Shown here piece after piece: positions 1-7,101 of a DNA stretch of 26,309 nucleotides. Source of the DNA: a virus. A program made the translations under genes and the position numbers. Position 1 is the stretch's first letter; the number at the start of each line of letters is the position of its first letter. The DNA is taken from positions 1 to 26,309 of IMG/VR virus record IMGVR_UViG_3300031227_000357. One strand, 5' to 3'. Below the pieces are notes generated by a model. That model made no database searches. It saw only the letters and a list, made by a program, of their open reading frames with translations, and was not told the origin of the DNA.

Positions 1-1
1 A

Positions 2-103
2 GCCAAGCATCAAGCCAAGACCAAGCAGAGGATAGGCAACCGCGTCACGTTGCCGGGCGATGATGATTATATAGGCGTAGCTACTGCATTGAAAGGGATA
101 TAG
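2..103 (+). CDS. C-terminal end of an unidentified protein (cut by the window edge)
   Basis: An open frame enters from the left edge and stops at TAG 101-103, giving the last 33 residues of a protein. The tail is basic and Gln-rich at first (AKHQAKTKQRIGNR), then acidic (GDDDY) and hydrophobic. The next gene starts two bases after the stop and its ribosome binding site GAAAGGG (91-97) lies inside this frame, as expected for two adjacent genes of one operon. Too little is visible to name a family. That it is a real gene is inferred from the open frame and the tight junction. Confidence 0.55.
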   Translation, partial: AKHQAKTKQRIGNRVTLPGDDDYIGVATALKGI

Positions 104-104
104 C

Positions 105-374
105 ATGGATAATGAACAACAGGCAAGGTATCACGCGCAGGTGTACCCTGAGTATGAGGTCCTGCACACTGCGGACCTGGTCACGGTTCAGCATAGACTA
201 GGCAATGGTGCGGTCATGCTGGTCAGCTACAAGACGGACGGAGACTGGCTTGCCACACTGCTCAAGTCAGTACTAGCATATGACCGTAAGTATGTACAGG
301 CCCAGCAAGCCCGCCCACGGGCCGTACAATCGCATAACGCGGGACAGGGGCACGATGGGCAGGGTCAAGCGTGA
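105..374 (+). CDS. Hypothetical small phage protein, 89 aa
   Basis: ATG at 105 sits seven bases after a good ribosome binding site, GAAAGGG (91-97). The protein has a mixed, probably folded part (residues 1-60, with GNGAVMLVSYKTDGDWLATLLKSV) and a low-complexity tail rich in Gln, Ala, Gly and His (about residues 64-89), likely disordered. No signal peptide, membrane segment or known catalytic motif is visible. It follows the partial gene by one base and is probably the last full gene of the operon entering from the left, since 244 bases without a clear gene and a new promoter follow. I do not recognise the family. Confidence 0.7.
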   Translation: MDNEQQARYHAQVYPEYEVLHTADLVTVQHRLGNGAVMLVSYKTDGDWLATLLKSVLAYDRKYVQAQQARPRAVQSHNAGQGHDGQGQA

Positions 375-403
375 TAATGGCTAAGATCGAGAGAAAAGGA
401 CAA

Positions 404-436
404 GGGGGGGGTGGGGGTCGGACATGGGGGGTCCGA
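404..436 (+). other. G-run cluster with overlapping hairpin
   Basis: Runs of 8, 5 and 6 guanines (404-411, 413-417, 426-431) lie within 28 bases. If the first run is split, four G3 tracts are available, the longest loop being eight bases, so a G-quadruplex is possible on the + strand or its RNA. The same place also holds a 6-bp hairpin, TCGGAC (418-423) with GTCCGA (431-436) and a 7-base loop. It lies just after the gene ending at 374 and may mark the end of that transcript, but no T-run follows. Seen directly; function is inference. Confidence 0.45.
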
Positions 437-526
437 GTCAGTGAGTGATACTTACCTGTGTCTAAATTTTCTCACCCACGCCAATTGTGGACACGCCCAT
501 GCTTTAAATAAATAAATAGAATACCC

Positions 527-555
527 TTGACATATCCTTGTCTTCGTGGTATAAG
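527..555 (+). promoter_or_regulatory. Sigma70-type promoter for the Tad2-like operon
   Basis: TTGACA (527-532), a 17-base spacer and TATAAG (550-555) match the host sigma70 consensus at 11 of 12 positions. It lies about 60 bases before the Tad2-like gene at 619, in an AT-rich stretch containing repeated AAATA (505-518). Together with 375-526, where only the G-run/hairpin is notable, it accounts for the gap between the genes at 374 and 619. Confidence 0.75.
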
Positions 556-618
556 CTTAACTGATGAATGCTTTTTTCTAGTAATGAACATAAATGACAT
601 TTAACGAAAGGAATTACG

Positions 619-1068
619 ATGGAACGATACATTGGTACTAAGATTATTGAGGCAGAGGTCCACTCTCTTCCTGCTTGCAAGATAGGGGATGATTATTTAA
701 AAGCAAAGCCTGGTTACACGGTCCGTTACCCGAATGCAGACGGCGTGTTAGAGGACGATGCTCGTGAGTCATGGAGTCCAAGGTCTGTCTTCGAGGTGGC
801 ATATCGCAGGTGTGATGCCATGACGTTTGGTCTGGCTCTTGACGCTATGAAGCTGGGCAAGAAGGTTTGTCGTGCGGGCTGGAATGGCAATTCTGATGCC
901 GTACGCGCATTGGGAAGGTATGAGTACGTAGATGACATGCCTGCTGGGGAATTTATCGCAATCGACACCACCGGCTTACAGACTGACAACCCAGATGCAC
1001 CTAAAAGTGTTGTTCCCTGGCTTCCATCTAAGAATGACATGCTTGCTGAGGACTGGCAGATACTTTAA
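619..1068 (+). CDS. Tad2-like (DUF2829) anti-Thoeris protein with N-terminal phage accessory module
   Basis: Two parts are visible. Residues 1-64 hold the pattern YIGTKII...PGYTVRYP...ESWSPRSVFEVAYR, which I know as an N-terminal module of phage and prophage proteins. Residues 67-149 carry the DUF2829/Tad2 pattern: MTFGLALDAMKLGKKVCRAGWNG (67-89) and, at the end, WLPSKNDMLAEDWQIL. Tad2 proteins bind the cyclic ADP-ribose-type signal of Thoeris defence and keep it from the effector; this is family knowledge, and activity here is inference. The start is ATG 619 after AAAGGA (606-611), behind the promoter at 527-555. It heads a small operon of two further small genes and then the terminase. Length (149 aa) fits a two-part Tad2 protein. 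The fold assignment is fairly sure; the ligand is not known. Confidence 0.75.
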   Translation: MERYIGTKIIEAEVHSLPACKIGDDYLKAKPGYTVRYPNADGVLEDDARESWSPRSVFEVAYRRCDAMTFGLALDAMKLGKKVCRAGWNGNSDAVRALGRYEYVDDMPAGEFIAIDTTGLQTDNPDAPKSVVPWLPSKNDMLAEDWQIL

Positions 1069-1096
1069 TTTTTCACATACACGAAAGGAATAGAAC

Positions 1097-1252
1097 ATGA
1101 GTACAGATAATAGTCGTTACGACACCCTAGGTATTAAGCGTGCTGCCTCGCTTGCTCTTGTCTCTTCTGAGCTAGGCAAGATTGACGGCATGAAGCTTGT
1201 GTCGGTTATACGGGATGGAAATAGTAAGTATTGGTATCTTGAAAGGAACTAG
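1097..1252 (+). CDS. Small hypothetical protein, 51 aa
   Basis: ATG 1097 to TAG 1250-1252, with a strong ribosome binding site GAAAGGAA (1082-1089) at good spacing. The protein starts MSTDNSRYDTLGIKRAASLA and ends with an aromatic, charged stretch, KYWYLERN. It is a soluble-looking, mixed helix/strand peptide with no membrane segment. It lies 28 bases after the Tad2-like gene and its own end carries the ribosome binding site (GAAAGGA 1241-1247) of the next gene, so the three form one operon. Family not recognised. Confidence 0.65.
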   Translation: MSTDNSRYDTLGIKRAASLALVSSELGKIDGMKLVSVIRDGNSKYWYLERN

Positions 1253-1253
1253 T

Positions 1254-1574
1254 ATGAATACATTAGAGACATTGAATACGGTTAGAAAATTAGTTCATGA
1301 CGTTGAGTCTGATTTAGCGGACGCTAAGTCCATGATTGACGATTTACGACATCAAGAGGAAGAGATGGTTGATAAGCACAAACCAGATGGCCTGACATTT
1401 ATTAAGGCAATAGATGGGAGACGTAACAGCAATTTCGGTATGAGGCGAGAAGGCTGTGAGTGGTCTTTGCATTATCATTATGGACAGATAGAAATGTATT
1501 CTAATGGCGAATGGCACCAACATTATACAGTAAACAGCAAAGACATGAACGCGACAGACTGGCATATCGTATGA
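1254..1574 (+). CDS. Small phage protein with possible diverged Tad2/DUF2829-like C-terminus, 106 aa
   Basis: I start this at ATG 1254, seven bases after GAAAGGA (1241-1247); an earlier ATG at 1197 lies inside the previous gene and has no such site. Residues 1-45 form an acidic, heptad-like helix (LETLNTVRKLVHDVESDL), probably a coiled coil. From about residue 47 it reads LTFIKAIDGRR...MRREGCEW...IEMYSNGEW...MNATDWHIV. The order of a short F..AI helix, an R-rich strand, a tryptophan strand and a final (A/N)xDW(x)(I/V)V is like the end of Tad2/DUF2829 proteins, and the neighbour two genes upstream has that domain clearly. The match is weak (no GKKV.R..WNG motif), so it could be an unrelated small phage protein. 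It is followed by the terminase after 45 bases. Confidence 0.6.
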   Translation: MNTLETLNTVRKLVHDVESDLADAKSMIDDLRHQEEEMVDKHKPDGLTFIKAIDGRRNSNFGMRREGCEWSLHYHYGQIEMYSNGEWHQHYTVNSKDMNATDWHIV

Positions 1575-1619
1575 GCACTGACGGCGATTGCGAGACATTT
1601 TATTTTGATATGGGAATAA

Positions 1620-3200
1620 ATGGACATACTTGACAGCACATCTCCCTTGTATTGGGCGGATAGAAACAAGCTCATGCTAACGGATGGGGTCTACTTCAAG
1701 TTGAAGAACCTCCCCTACCTCAAGGGCTTGCTTGACAGGAACAAGAAGGTAACTAATGTCATCAAGGGTACGCAGATATGTGCTACCACTGCATTTTTTC
1801 TTGACTCTGTACATGCTTGTTTGTTTAGAAGGTATGATAAGAACATAATCTATATGATGCCTACTGTTAAGCAGGTTGAGAGTTTGTGTAAGATTTCGTT
1901 TGATCCCATTATAAACTTTAATCCTGTGCTCAGGAAGGCTTGCTCTGTCAATAATAGTTCCATAAAGACGATAAACGGCAGGTCTATTGTGTTTGTCGGC
2001 GCTCAGCCCCAGAAGGTTGGTGGGTCGAATGTAAAGGATAGTGTTCAGGCTCGAACTACTCCCGCAGATTGCATACGCAGGGATGAGTACGACCTTATGG
2101 ATGTTGATATTGCTAACCAGATGAAGCAGAGGCTTAACGCTTCCATGTTCAGGCATGAGGACAACTTTGGCAGTCCTACTTATCCGGGGTATGGGATTGA
2201 CGCGAAGTACCATGACTCCGACCAGGGCAAGTGGCAGATAAAATGTAGTCATTGTGGGAAGTATACTTGCCTGGTAGAGTCATTTCCCGACAGTATCATA
2301 AAGATAAACGGTGTGTGGATACGTGCTTGCGTGCATTGCCACAAGGAGATTTACGTAGTAGACGGAGACTGGGAGTGTGATTTTCCAGATAGACGCGAAG
2401 CTGGACGGTGGGTTGACGGGTTGATCTCGCCATTCGCCGATCTTGAAGAATACTCGTACAGATACAGACATACAGAGAACAATGAGCGGCTTGAGTTTGA
2501 GAGGTCAATCCTTGGACGTGCGGTTGCTGACACAACTTCTCAGCTTACGGAAGAGGATGTGCATAGAAGATGTAGTGGGGATGGTATTCTTTACACGTCT
2601 CAAAACGATATGGTCATGGGTGTTGATATTGGCAAGGTCATCCATGTGGTTGTCGGATTCAAGACTGGCAAGGACACATACGAGATCGTCCACATGTCAA
2701 GGCACAAGGAGATTGCCACAGTGCACGACCTTGCACAAAAGATGAATGTGCGGTGTGCTGTGATAGATTCTGGACCACATGACCACGGAGTGCGTGAGTT
2801 CCAGAAACAAGAGCCATACGCTGTCTACTTATGTCAGTATTCCGAGCAGATGCCAGGCGAGCCGAAGTATGACCCAAAGACAATGTTTATAAAATGCAAC
2901 AGGAACGAGATGTGCGGGCGCGTACATGCTGCTATCAGCCAGGACAAGATAGTGATTCCACGCAGATGTGATGAAGTAAACCGCTACGCATACCAGATGA
3001 CACGTACTGCAAAGACAATGATAGAGAATCCGGACACAGGCGTGCCGAAGCCGAAATGGATTAAGCTGGCTGGCGGAGAAGATCACTACTTCCATTCGAC
3101 ATTATATTTCCTTTTGGCTACGAAACGCATAGCCGCACGCAGAAAAGGGGACGGAATAAGAGTTTTGCAGACAAAACAAGTGAATAATTATAGAATATGA
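1620..3200 (+). CDS. Terminase large subunit (GpA-like packaging ATPase and nuclease)
   Basis: This is the motor that pumps DNA into the prohead at the portal and cuts it. The layout over 526 residues fits GpA-type large terminases: a P-loop region at 49-57 (KGTQICATT), Walker B with the catalytic acid at 151-156 (CIRRDE), a coupling motif near 184-190 (GSPTYPG), a zinc-ribbon pair C209/C212 and C237/C240, then the RNase H-like nuclease with acidic residues at D336 (MGVDIG) and D383 (VIDSGP). The Walker A lysine is not in the usual GK(S/T) place, a deviation also known in lambda gpA. No small terminase is recognisable upstream. The gene lies 45 bases after the small Tad2-like operon and ends one base before the -35 box of a new promoter. 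Confidence 0.9.
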   Translation: MDILDSTSPLYWADRNKLMLTDGVYFKLKNLPYLKGLLDRNKKVTNVIKGTQICATTAFFLDSVHACLFRRYDKNIIYMMPTVKQVESLCKISFDPIINFNPVLRKACSVNNSSIKTINGRSIVFVGAQPQKVGGSNVKDSVQARTTPADCIRRDEYDLMDVDIANQMKQRLNASMFRHEDNFGSPTYPGYGIDAKYHDSDQGKWQIKCSHCGKYTCLVESFPDSIIKINGVWIRACVHCHKEIYVVDGDWECDFPDRREAGRWVDGLISPFADLEEYSYRYRHTENNERLEFERSILGRAVADTTSQLTEEDVHRRCSGDGILYTSQNDMVMGVDIGKVIHVVVGFKTGKDTYEIVHMSRHKEIATVHDLAQKMNVRCAVIDSGPHDHGVREFQKQEPYAVYLCQYSEQMPGEPKYDPKTMFIKCNRNEMCGRVHAAISQDKIVIPRRCDEVNRYAYQMTRTAKTMIENPDTGVPKPKWIKLAGGEDHYFHSTLYFLLATKRIAARRKGDGIRVLQTKQVNNYRI

Positions 3201-3229
3201 TTGACAAAATAGCAAGATCGTGTTATAAT
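3201..3229 (+). promoter_or_regulatory. Consensus sigma70 promoter with extended -10 for the beta-helix gene
   Basis: TTGACA (3201-3206) and TATAAT (3224-3229) are both perfect hexamers with the ideal 17-base spacer, and TG at 3221-3222 makes it an extended -10. It starts on the base after the terminase stop codon. It is the strongest-looking promoter in the window and points at the gene at 3304. Confidence 0.9.
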
Positions 3230-3248
3230 ACAAATTCAGAAAATTAAC

Positions 3249-3285
3249 GTCCGTGAAGTCGGACAATAACGAACGCCCGTAAGGG
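3249..3285 (+). promoter_or_regulatory. Two small hairpins in the beta-helix mRNA leader
   Basis: The leader holds GTCCG (3249-3253) pairing with CGGAC (3260-3264), then CCC (3276-3278) with GGG (3283-3285) around GTAA. The start site predicted from the promoter would place the first hairpin close to the 5' end of the message, where such stems often protect phage mRNA. The ribosome binding site AGGAG (3292-3296) stays free. The stems are short, so this is a modest call. Confidence 0.4.
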
Positions 3286-3303
3286 TATTTTAGGAGAATT
3301 ACA

Positions 3304-4260
3304 ATGGCGACATACGCAGCAAAACTAGACAGGGTATCAAGTACAAACTTAGTTGACAATATAGTGAGGTCTGGTTTGACGACCGCTGACATTGCCGTTG
3401 GTATTGTTGGTACTACATTTTACGTTGATTCAACAAACGGTGCCGCTGGTGCGGATGGCCTTGGATGGGACAGGGCACTTGCCACTGTTGACCAGGCAGT
3501 CGCCAAATGCACAGCTAATTCTGGAGATGTTATCTTAATGGCTCCTTGGCACGCAGAGACAGAGGCTGGCGAAGACACGTCTATCTGGACAATGAGCAAG
3601 GCTGGTGTTTCGCTTGTTGGTGTAAAGCAAGGAAGACAGATGCCTACGTTTACATTTACTGACGATGGCGCGGTTGCTTCTGTTACAGGTGCTAATTGCG
3701 TTATTCAGAACTGTAAGTTTGTTAGTGGTGTTATTGATCTTGCATCGGCATTGACATTAGGTGCGCTTGCTGATGGAACAACGGTTGATGGTTGCCACTT
3801 CTTTGACGGGTCTGCTGTCCTTGAGATGGTCCTTTCCATAACAATAACGGCCGCATGTGCTGACGTTACGGTTTCCAATTGTTTATTCAGGACAACTCCT
3901 GCTGGATCAGGTACATTGGCTGGTATTTTCGCTGCTGGTGCTGCTGACAGACTTTGGATAGCGAATAATGTATTTTCTGGAGACTGGAACACGCAGGGAC
4001 CAATCGATCTATCGACTGCTGCTAGTCTTGATATATTCATCGCCGATAATACGATATACAACCTTGATGCCGCAACGGGATATGGTGTTGACTGCCATGC
4101 ATCAACAACCGGGTCAATAGTTCGAAACTTGATATTTGCAGGCAAGAATACTCAGGCCGCAGTAGTTGCTGCTGGATGTTTGGTGTGTGAGAACTACCAG
4201 ACTACGGTTGAGGCAGAGAGCGGAAACCTTGTTCCTGCTACTGGTGACTGGGCTGCGTAA
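3304..4260 (+). CDS. Right-handed beta-helix (pectate-lyase-like) phage protein, probably structural
   Basis: The 318-residue protein is rich in short strands and turns typical of parallel beta-helices: VDSTNGAAGADGLGWDRALATVDQA near residue 40 (the usual helix-cap start of such proteins), then repeated rungs such as VTGANCVIQNCKF, GTTVDGCHFF, ADVTVSNCLF, DRLWIANNVFSG and LDIFIADNTIY. No catalytic set can be assigned by eye. It has its own consensus promoter (3201-3229), the ribosome binding site AGGAG and a terminator-like hairpin right after its stop, so it is expected to be made in large amounts independently of its neighbours. Beta-helix proteins in phages serve as tailspikes, fibres or capsid decoration; its place between terminase and portal does not decide which. 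Beta-helix fold fairly sure, role open. Confidence 0.8.
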   Translation: MATYAAKLDRVSSTNLVDNIVRSGLTTADIAVGIVGTTFYVDSTNGAAGADGLGWDRALATVDQAVAKCTANSGDVILMAPWHAETEAGEDTSIWTMSKAGVSLVGVKQGRQMPTFTFTDDGAVASVTGANCVIQNCKFVSGVIDLASALTLGALADGTTVDGCHFFDGSAVLEMVLSITITAACADVTVSNCLFRTTPAGSGTLAGIFAAGAADRLWIANNVFSGDWNTQGPIDLSTAASLDIFIADNTIYNLDAATGYGVDCHASTTGSIVRNLIFAGKNTQAAVVAAGCLVCENYQTTVEAESGNLVPATGDWAA

Positions 4261-4270
4261 TAAGACGGAC

Positions 4271-4300
4271 GGAGCGGCTTAATACCGCTCCTTATCTTTA
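4271..4300 (+). terminator. Terminator-like hairpin after the beta-helix gene
   Basis: GGAGCGG (4271-4277) pairs perfectly with CCGCTCC (4285-4291) around a 7-base loop, followed by TTATCTTTA. The T-run is broken, so it may be a partial terminator that lets some transcription pass into the portal genes. It begins ten bases after the beta-helix stop codon. Confidence 0.7.
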
Positions 4301-4311
4301 AGGTTTGAAAT

Positions 4312-4506
4312 ATGAGTTCTTTATGGAAGCCCCCAAGTAAGGCTAAAACTCCACCTTTACCGGAACAGGTCGAGCATATCGTTGATAGCGAAAAGGACAT
4401 GGAAGATGTGCGCAAAAGGACTGCAAGGTCTATGATGAGCAAGGGCAGGTCTTCTACGATACTTAGCGGGATTCAGACGCAACTCAAGAAACGCATGGGA
4501 GAATAA
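4312..4506 (+). CDS. Small protein preceding the portal, 64 aa
   Basis: A short basic protein with a proline-rich N-terminus (WKPPSKAKTPPLPEQ), an acidic middle and a C-terminal helix ending GRSSTILSGIQTQLKKRMGE. Small proteins with a Pro-rich start and a GR.STIL.G motif, next to the portal gene, are common in short-tailed phages; their role is not known to me. Its TAA (4504-4506) overlaps the portal ATG by one base, so the two are probably translated together. No membrane segment or signal peptide. Confidence 0.75.
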   Translation: MSSLWKPPSKAKTPPLPEQVEHIVDSEKDMEDVRKRTARSMMSKGRSSTILSGIQTQLKKRMGE

Positions 4507-6098
4507 TGGATATTGTTCAACAAACCCTTGACGGGTATCAAGAGGCGAAATCTAATAGAAGCGGCAATGATGGGCTATACGAGACTATAGGCCGTTACGT
4601 ATGGCCCACGTCGCAAGACTTCTCCTCCGTTGACGGCAACAGTAGTGGACAGACACGCACAGAGGGAACTTACGACTCTACAGCTAAAGAAGCGTCCCAC
4701 CGCATGTCGTCTGGTATATACTCATTCCTCATGCCTTCTGGCATAAAGTGGTTCGAGTTTACCAGTAAAGATAAGGATGACCAGATTGCCCTATGGCTCT
4801 CGCACGCAACCAGCACGACACAATCAGAACTGAATAGGTCAAACTTCGCAAGAGAGATGCTTGCTACGATACGTTCGATGATTGTCTTTGGCACTGGAGT
4901 TCTAAGCGTTGAGCGAGTGAAGGGTGACTTGATTTTCAGGTCTTACCACCTTGGAAACATCTTCATTGAAGAGAACTACATGGGCGTGGTTGATACCGTC
5001 TACAGGCGTATCCGTTACACGCTAAGACAGGCTGTTCAGGCTTATGGGCTTGAGAATCTATCAGAGGCATCACAGAAGAACTATAAGGCTGGCAAGCTAA
5101 ACGACAAGGTTGAGTTTGTACATGCTGTATTCCCACGCACCGATTACGACAAGACAAAGATTGACGACAAGGGAAAGAAGTTTGTATCTCAGCATATTGA
5201 GGTAGCAGAGAAGAAGCTTGTCAAGGGTGGCGGATTTAGTTCTAATCCGTACAAGATTGGCAGATATTCAAAGCCGCCAGAAGAGCTTTATGGGTCTGGT
5301 GTCGGCAGGGAGATGCTTGAAGAGATCAAGATGCTTTCTGCAATGCGAAGAACATTCATAGAGTCAGCAGAAAAAGAAGCTGCTCCGCCTATGTTCGTTG
5401 AGAGTGACAGCACGACAGGCCAGATTGTTACAGAACCAAATTCAATCATATACCTACAACCCGGTGCTATGCCGCCTACACCTTGGAAGACTGGCGTAAG
5501 TTCTCAGCTTACTGGTATGGTCGTGTCTGACCAGCAGACGACCGTGAGGCGCGGATTTAGTTCCGACCTTTTCCAGTCACTTGCAGACCACCAGAACATG
5601 ACAGCTACAGAAGTTGTTGGTAGGCAAGACGAGACAATGAATGTTATTGCTCCTGATATTGCCGTCCTGCAGAAAGACTTGCTTGACCCATTGATGATGA
5701 GGTCGATGGAACTTGTCAGGGAAATGAAGAAGATTGACGACCTCCCGACCGATAAGATAGATATTGAGCTTGTGTACCACGGAAGGCTTGCTCTTGCTAT
5801 GAGTAATATGCAGACGCAGGCAACCGAGATAACGCTTGCGAAGTGGGCGCCATACAACGAGCTTGCACCGATACTTGACAATATAGACCTTGACCAGGCA
5901 TTCAGGAAGTCGGCGGTTAATACAGGCGTACCAGCAGAGTTCTTGCGGACTATGGAACAGGTACAGGCTATAAGGCAAAAAAGACAGGAAGCGGCAGAGG
6001 AGGAGCGGCAGGCGGCGATTGCCGAGACTGCATCGAAAGCTTTTAAAAATGTTAGTGGCGAAGTAAGCCCAAACAGTCTGGCGGCGAACCTTGGATAA
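4506..6098 (+). CDS. Portal protein (head-to-tail connecting protein, podovirus type)
   Basis: The 530-residue protein belongs to the head-to-tail connecting family (T7 gp8-like portal). It begins with the usual helix plus GLYETIGRYVWPTSQDF, followed by DSTAKEASHRMSSGIYSFLMPSG (about residues 58-80), a strong mark of this family; further family-like parts are GTGVLSVE, YLQPGAMPP (about 318-326) and RQDETMNVIAPDIAVLQKDLLDPL (about 378-401). Its C-terminal helices (RQKRQEAAEEERQAA) form the usual charged crown. It makes the 12-subunit ring at the vertex through which the terminase pumps DNA. The start overlaps the previous stop (TAATG), and the end overlaps the next gene by eight bases. Confidence 0.93.
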   Translation: MDIVQQTLDGYQEAKSNRSGNDGLYETIGRYVWPTSQDFSSVDGNSSGQTRTEGTYDSTAKEASHRMSSGIYSFLMPSGIKWFEFTSKDKDDQIALWLSHATSTTQSELNRSNFAREMLATIRSMIVFGTGVLSVERVKGDLIFRSYHLGNIFIEENYMGVVDTVYRRIRYTLRQAVQAYGLENLSEASQKNYKAGKLNDKVEFVHAVFPRTDYDKTKIDDKGKKFVSQHIEVAEKKLVKGGGFSSNPYKIGRYSKPPEELYGSGVGREMLEEIKMLSAMRRTFIESAEKEAAPPMFVESDSTTGQIVTEPNSIIYLQPGAMPPTPWKTGVSSQLTGMVVSDQQTTVRRGFSSDLFQSLADHQNMTATEVVGRQDETMNVIAPDIAVLQKDLLDPLMMRSMELVREMKKIDDLPTDKIDIELVYHGRLALAMSNMQTQATEITLAKWAPYNELAPILDNIDLDQAFRKSAVNTGVPAEFLRTMEQVQAIRQKRQEAAEEERQAAIAETASKAFKNVSGEVSPNSLAANLG

Positions 6099-6345
6099 TA
6101 GAAAACAAGTAGAAGAACAAAACGAAAGAAACGCCAAACTTGTCAAAGAGAAAGACGCGGTGTTCCGCAGACTGTTTGCAAGCGACGATGGCCAGAAGGT
6201 GCTTAATAACCTAAAGGCGTATTGCGGGCAGGAAAGAACATCGGTACCAAAAGATTACAACCCTCACCAGATATTCTGTGCAGAGGGCATGAGAAGTGTT
6301 TATTTATACATATTAGCAAAAACTAGAAAGGAAAAGAATGAGTGA
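6091..6345 (+). CDS. Bbp19-like phage protein, 84 aa
   Basis: Residues 23-80 fit the pattern of Bbp19 of Bordetella phage BPP-1 and relatives: VFRRLFASDDGQKVLNNLKAYCG, then a region with Pro and Tyr, then the marked AEGMRSVYLYI. The role in the particle is not established; it regularly lies between portal and scaffold, as here. The only possible upstream start is TTG 6091, because an in-frame stop sits at 6064-6066 and no ATG or GTG lies between; it overlaps the portal end by eight bases, so coupled translation is likely. The end overlaps the scaffold start by eight bases. Confidence 0.8.
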   Translation: MDNRKQVEEQNERNAKLVKEKDAVFRRLFASDDGQKVLNNLKAYCGQERTSVPKDYNPHQIFCAEGMRSVYLYILAKTRKEKNE

Positions 6346-7000
6346 CGAAATGCCGGAAGGCTTGGCTGAATTGGCCGAGAAAAAAGGATTCACAGAAGTA
6401 GGACAGTTTGCGAAATCGTACACAGACATGGAGTCGAAGTATTCGCAGATTATAAACTCAACACCAAAAGCACCAGAAAGTATGGATGCTTATAAGGTTG
6501 AGGGCATTGAAGGCATTGACCAAACAAGGGTTGATGCGTTCAAGCAGATTGCGTTTGACAATAAGATTCAGCCAGACGTGTTTAATGGCATTGTGAAGTG
6601 GCAGGTAGAGAATGAGACTGCTGCTATGAAGAAGATGCAGGAAGAAGTAGAGGCACAAACAACTGAGGCCGAAGCTGGATTCCTGAAAACACTTGGCGAC
6701 AACCCAGATAAGGTATTTGAAGATGCTCTCGCCCTAGCCGACAAGATTGGCATTGGCGAGATGCTCAAAGAAAAGGGTATGGAAAAAGACCCAATAGCTA
6801 TAAACATATTACAGGCAGTACAAAAGATGACAAGCGAGGACACGATTCCGGTAAAGAAGGGCAGTTCCAGCCAGTCCCCAGATGAGAAAATCGCCGAGTT
6901 GATGAACACTGATGCTATGAAGAATAAGATGCACCCTGACCATGCAAAAGTACATCGGCAATTTCTTGATATGTGTAGTGAGAAAGCAAGTAAAGCGTAA
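6338..7000 (+). CDS. Prohead scaffolding protein
   Basis: An acidic, almost wholly helical 220-residue protein. It opens with EMPEGLAELAEKKGFTEVGQFAKSYTDMESKY, a layout common in podovirus scaffolds, has a long coiled-coil-like middle (about 85-115, NETAAMKKMQEEVEAQTTEAE), and ends in a basic helix region with HPDHAKVHRQFLDM, which in scaffolds contacts capsid protein. No cysteine-rich or enzymatic motif. It lies directly before the major capsid gene, the standard place. It would guide assembly of the prohead and leave before DNA packaging. Start ATG 6338 has AGAAAGGAAAAG upstream. Confidence 0.85.
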   Translation: MSDEMPEGLAELAEKKGFTEVGQFAKSYTDMESKYSQIINSTPKAPESMDAYKVEGIEGIDQTRVDAFKQIAFDNKIQPDVFNGIVKWQVENETAAMKKMQEEVEAQTTEAEAGFLKTLGDNPDKVFEDALALADKIGIGEMLKEKGMEKDPIAINILQAVQKMTSEDTIPVKKGSSSQSPDEKIAELMNTDAMKNKMHPDHAKVHRQFLDMCSEKASKA

Positions 7001-7068
7001 GCCCTTGCAGATAATGGTATTCCATCCGTAGCGGTCGTAAACCGTAGCTGTGGCCCATTTGTGGTAAA

Positions 7069-7101
7069 CCTAAGCAAATAAAATTAATTTATTAACTTAG
7101 G
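7069..7101 (+). promoter_or_regulatory. Hairpin covering part of the capsid gene's ribosome binding site
   Basis: CCTAAG (7069-7074) pairs with CTTAGG (7096-7101); after a 2x2 internal loop AAATAA (7077-7082) pairs with TTTATT (7088-7093), leaving a 5-base loop. The last two G's of the stem are the first two of the GGAG ribosome binding site (7100-7103) of the major capsid gene at 7111. The AT-rich inner half would melt easily. Base pairing seen directly; a regulatory effect is inference. The remainder of the 110-base gap (7001-7068) shows no clear promoter. Confidence 0.55.

Noticed and set aside
1571-1633. 20-codon frame sharing ATGA with the gene before and running into the terminase
   Set aside because: Too short, overlaps the terminase start, and the protein has no recognisable feature; no small terminase can be argued.
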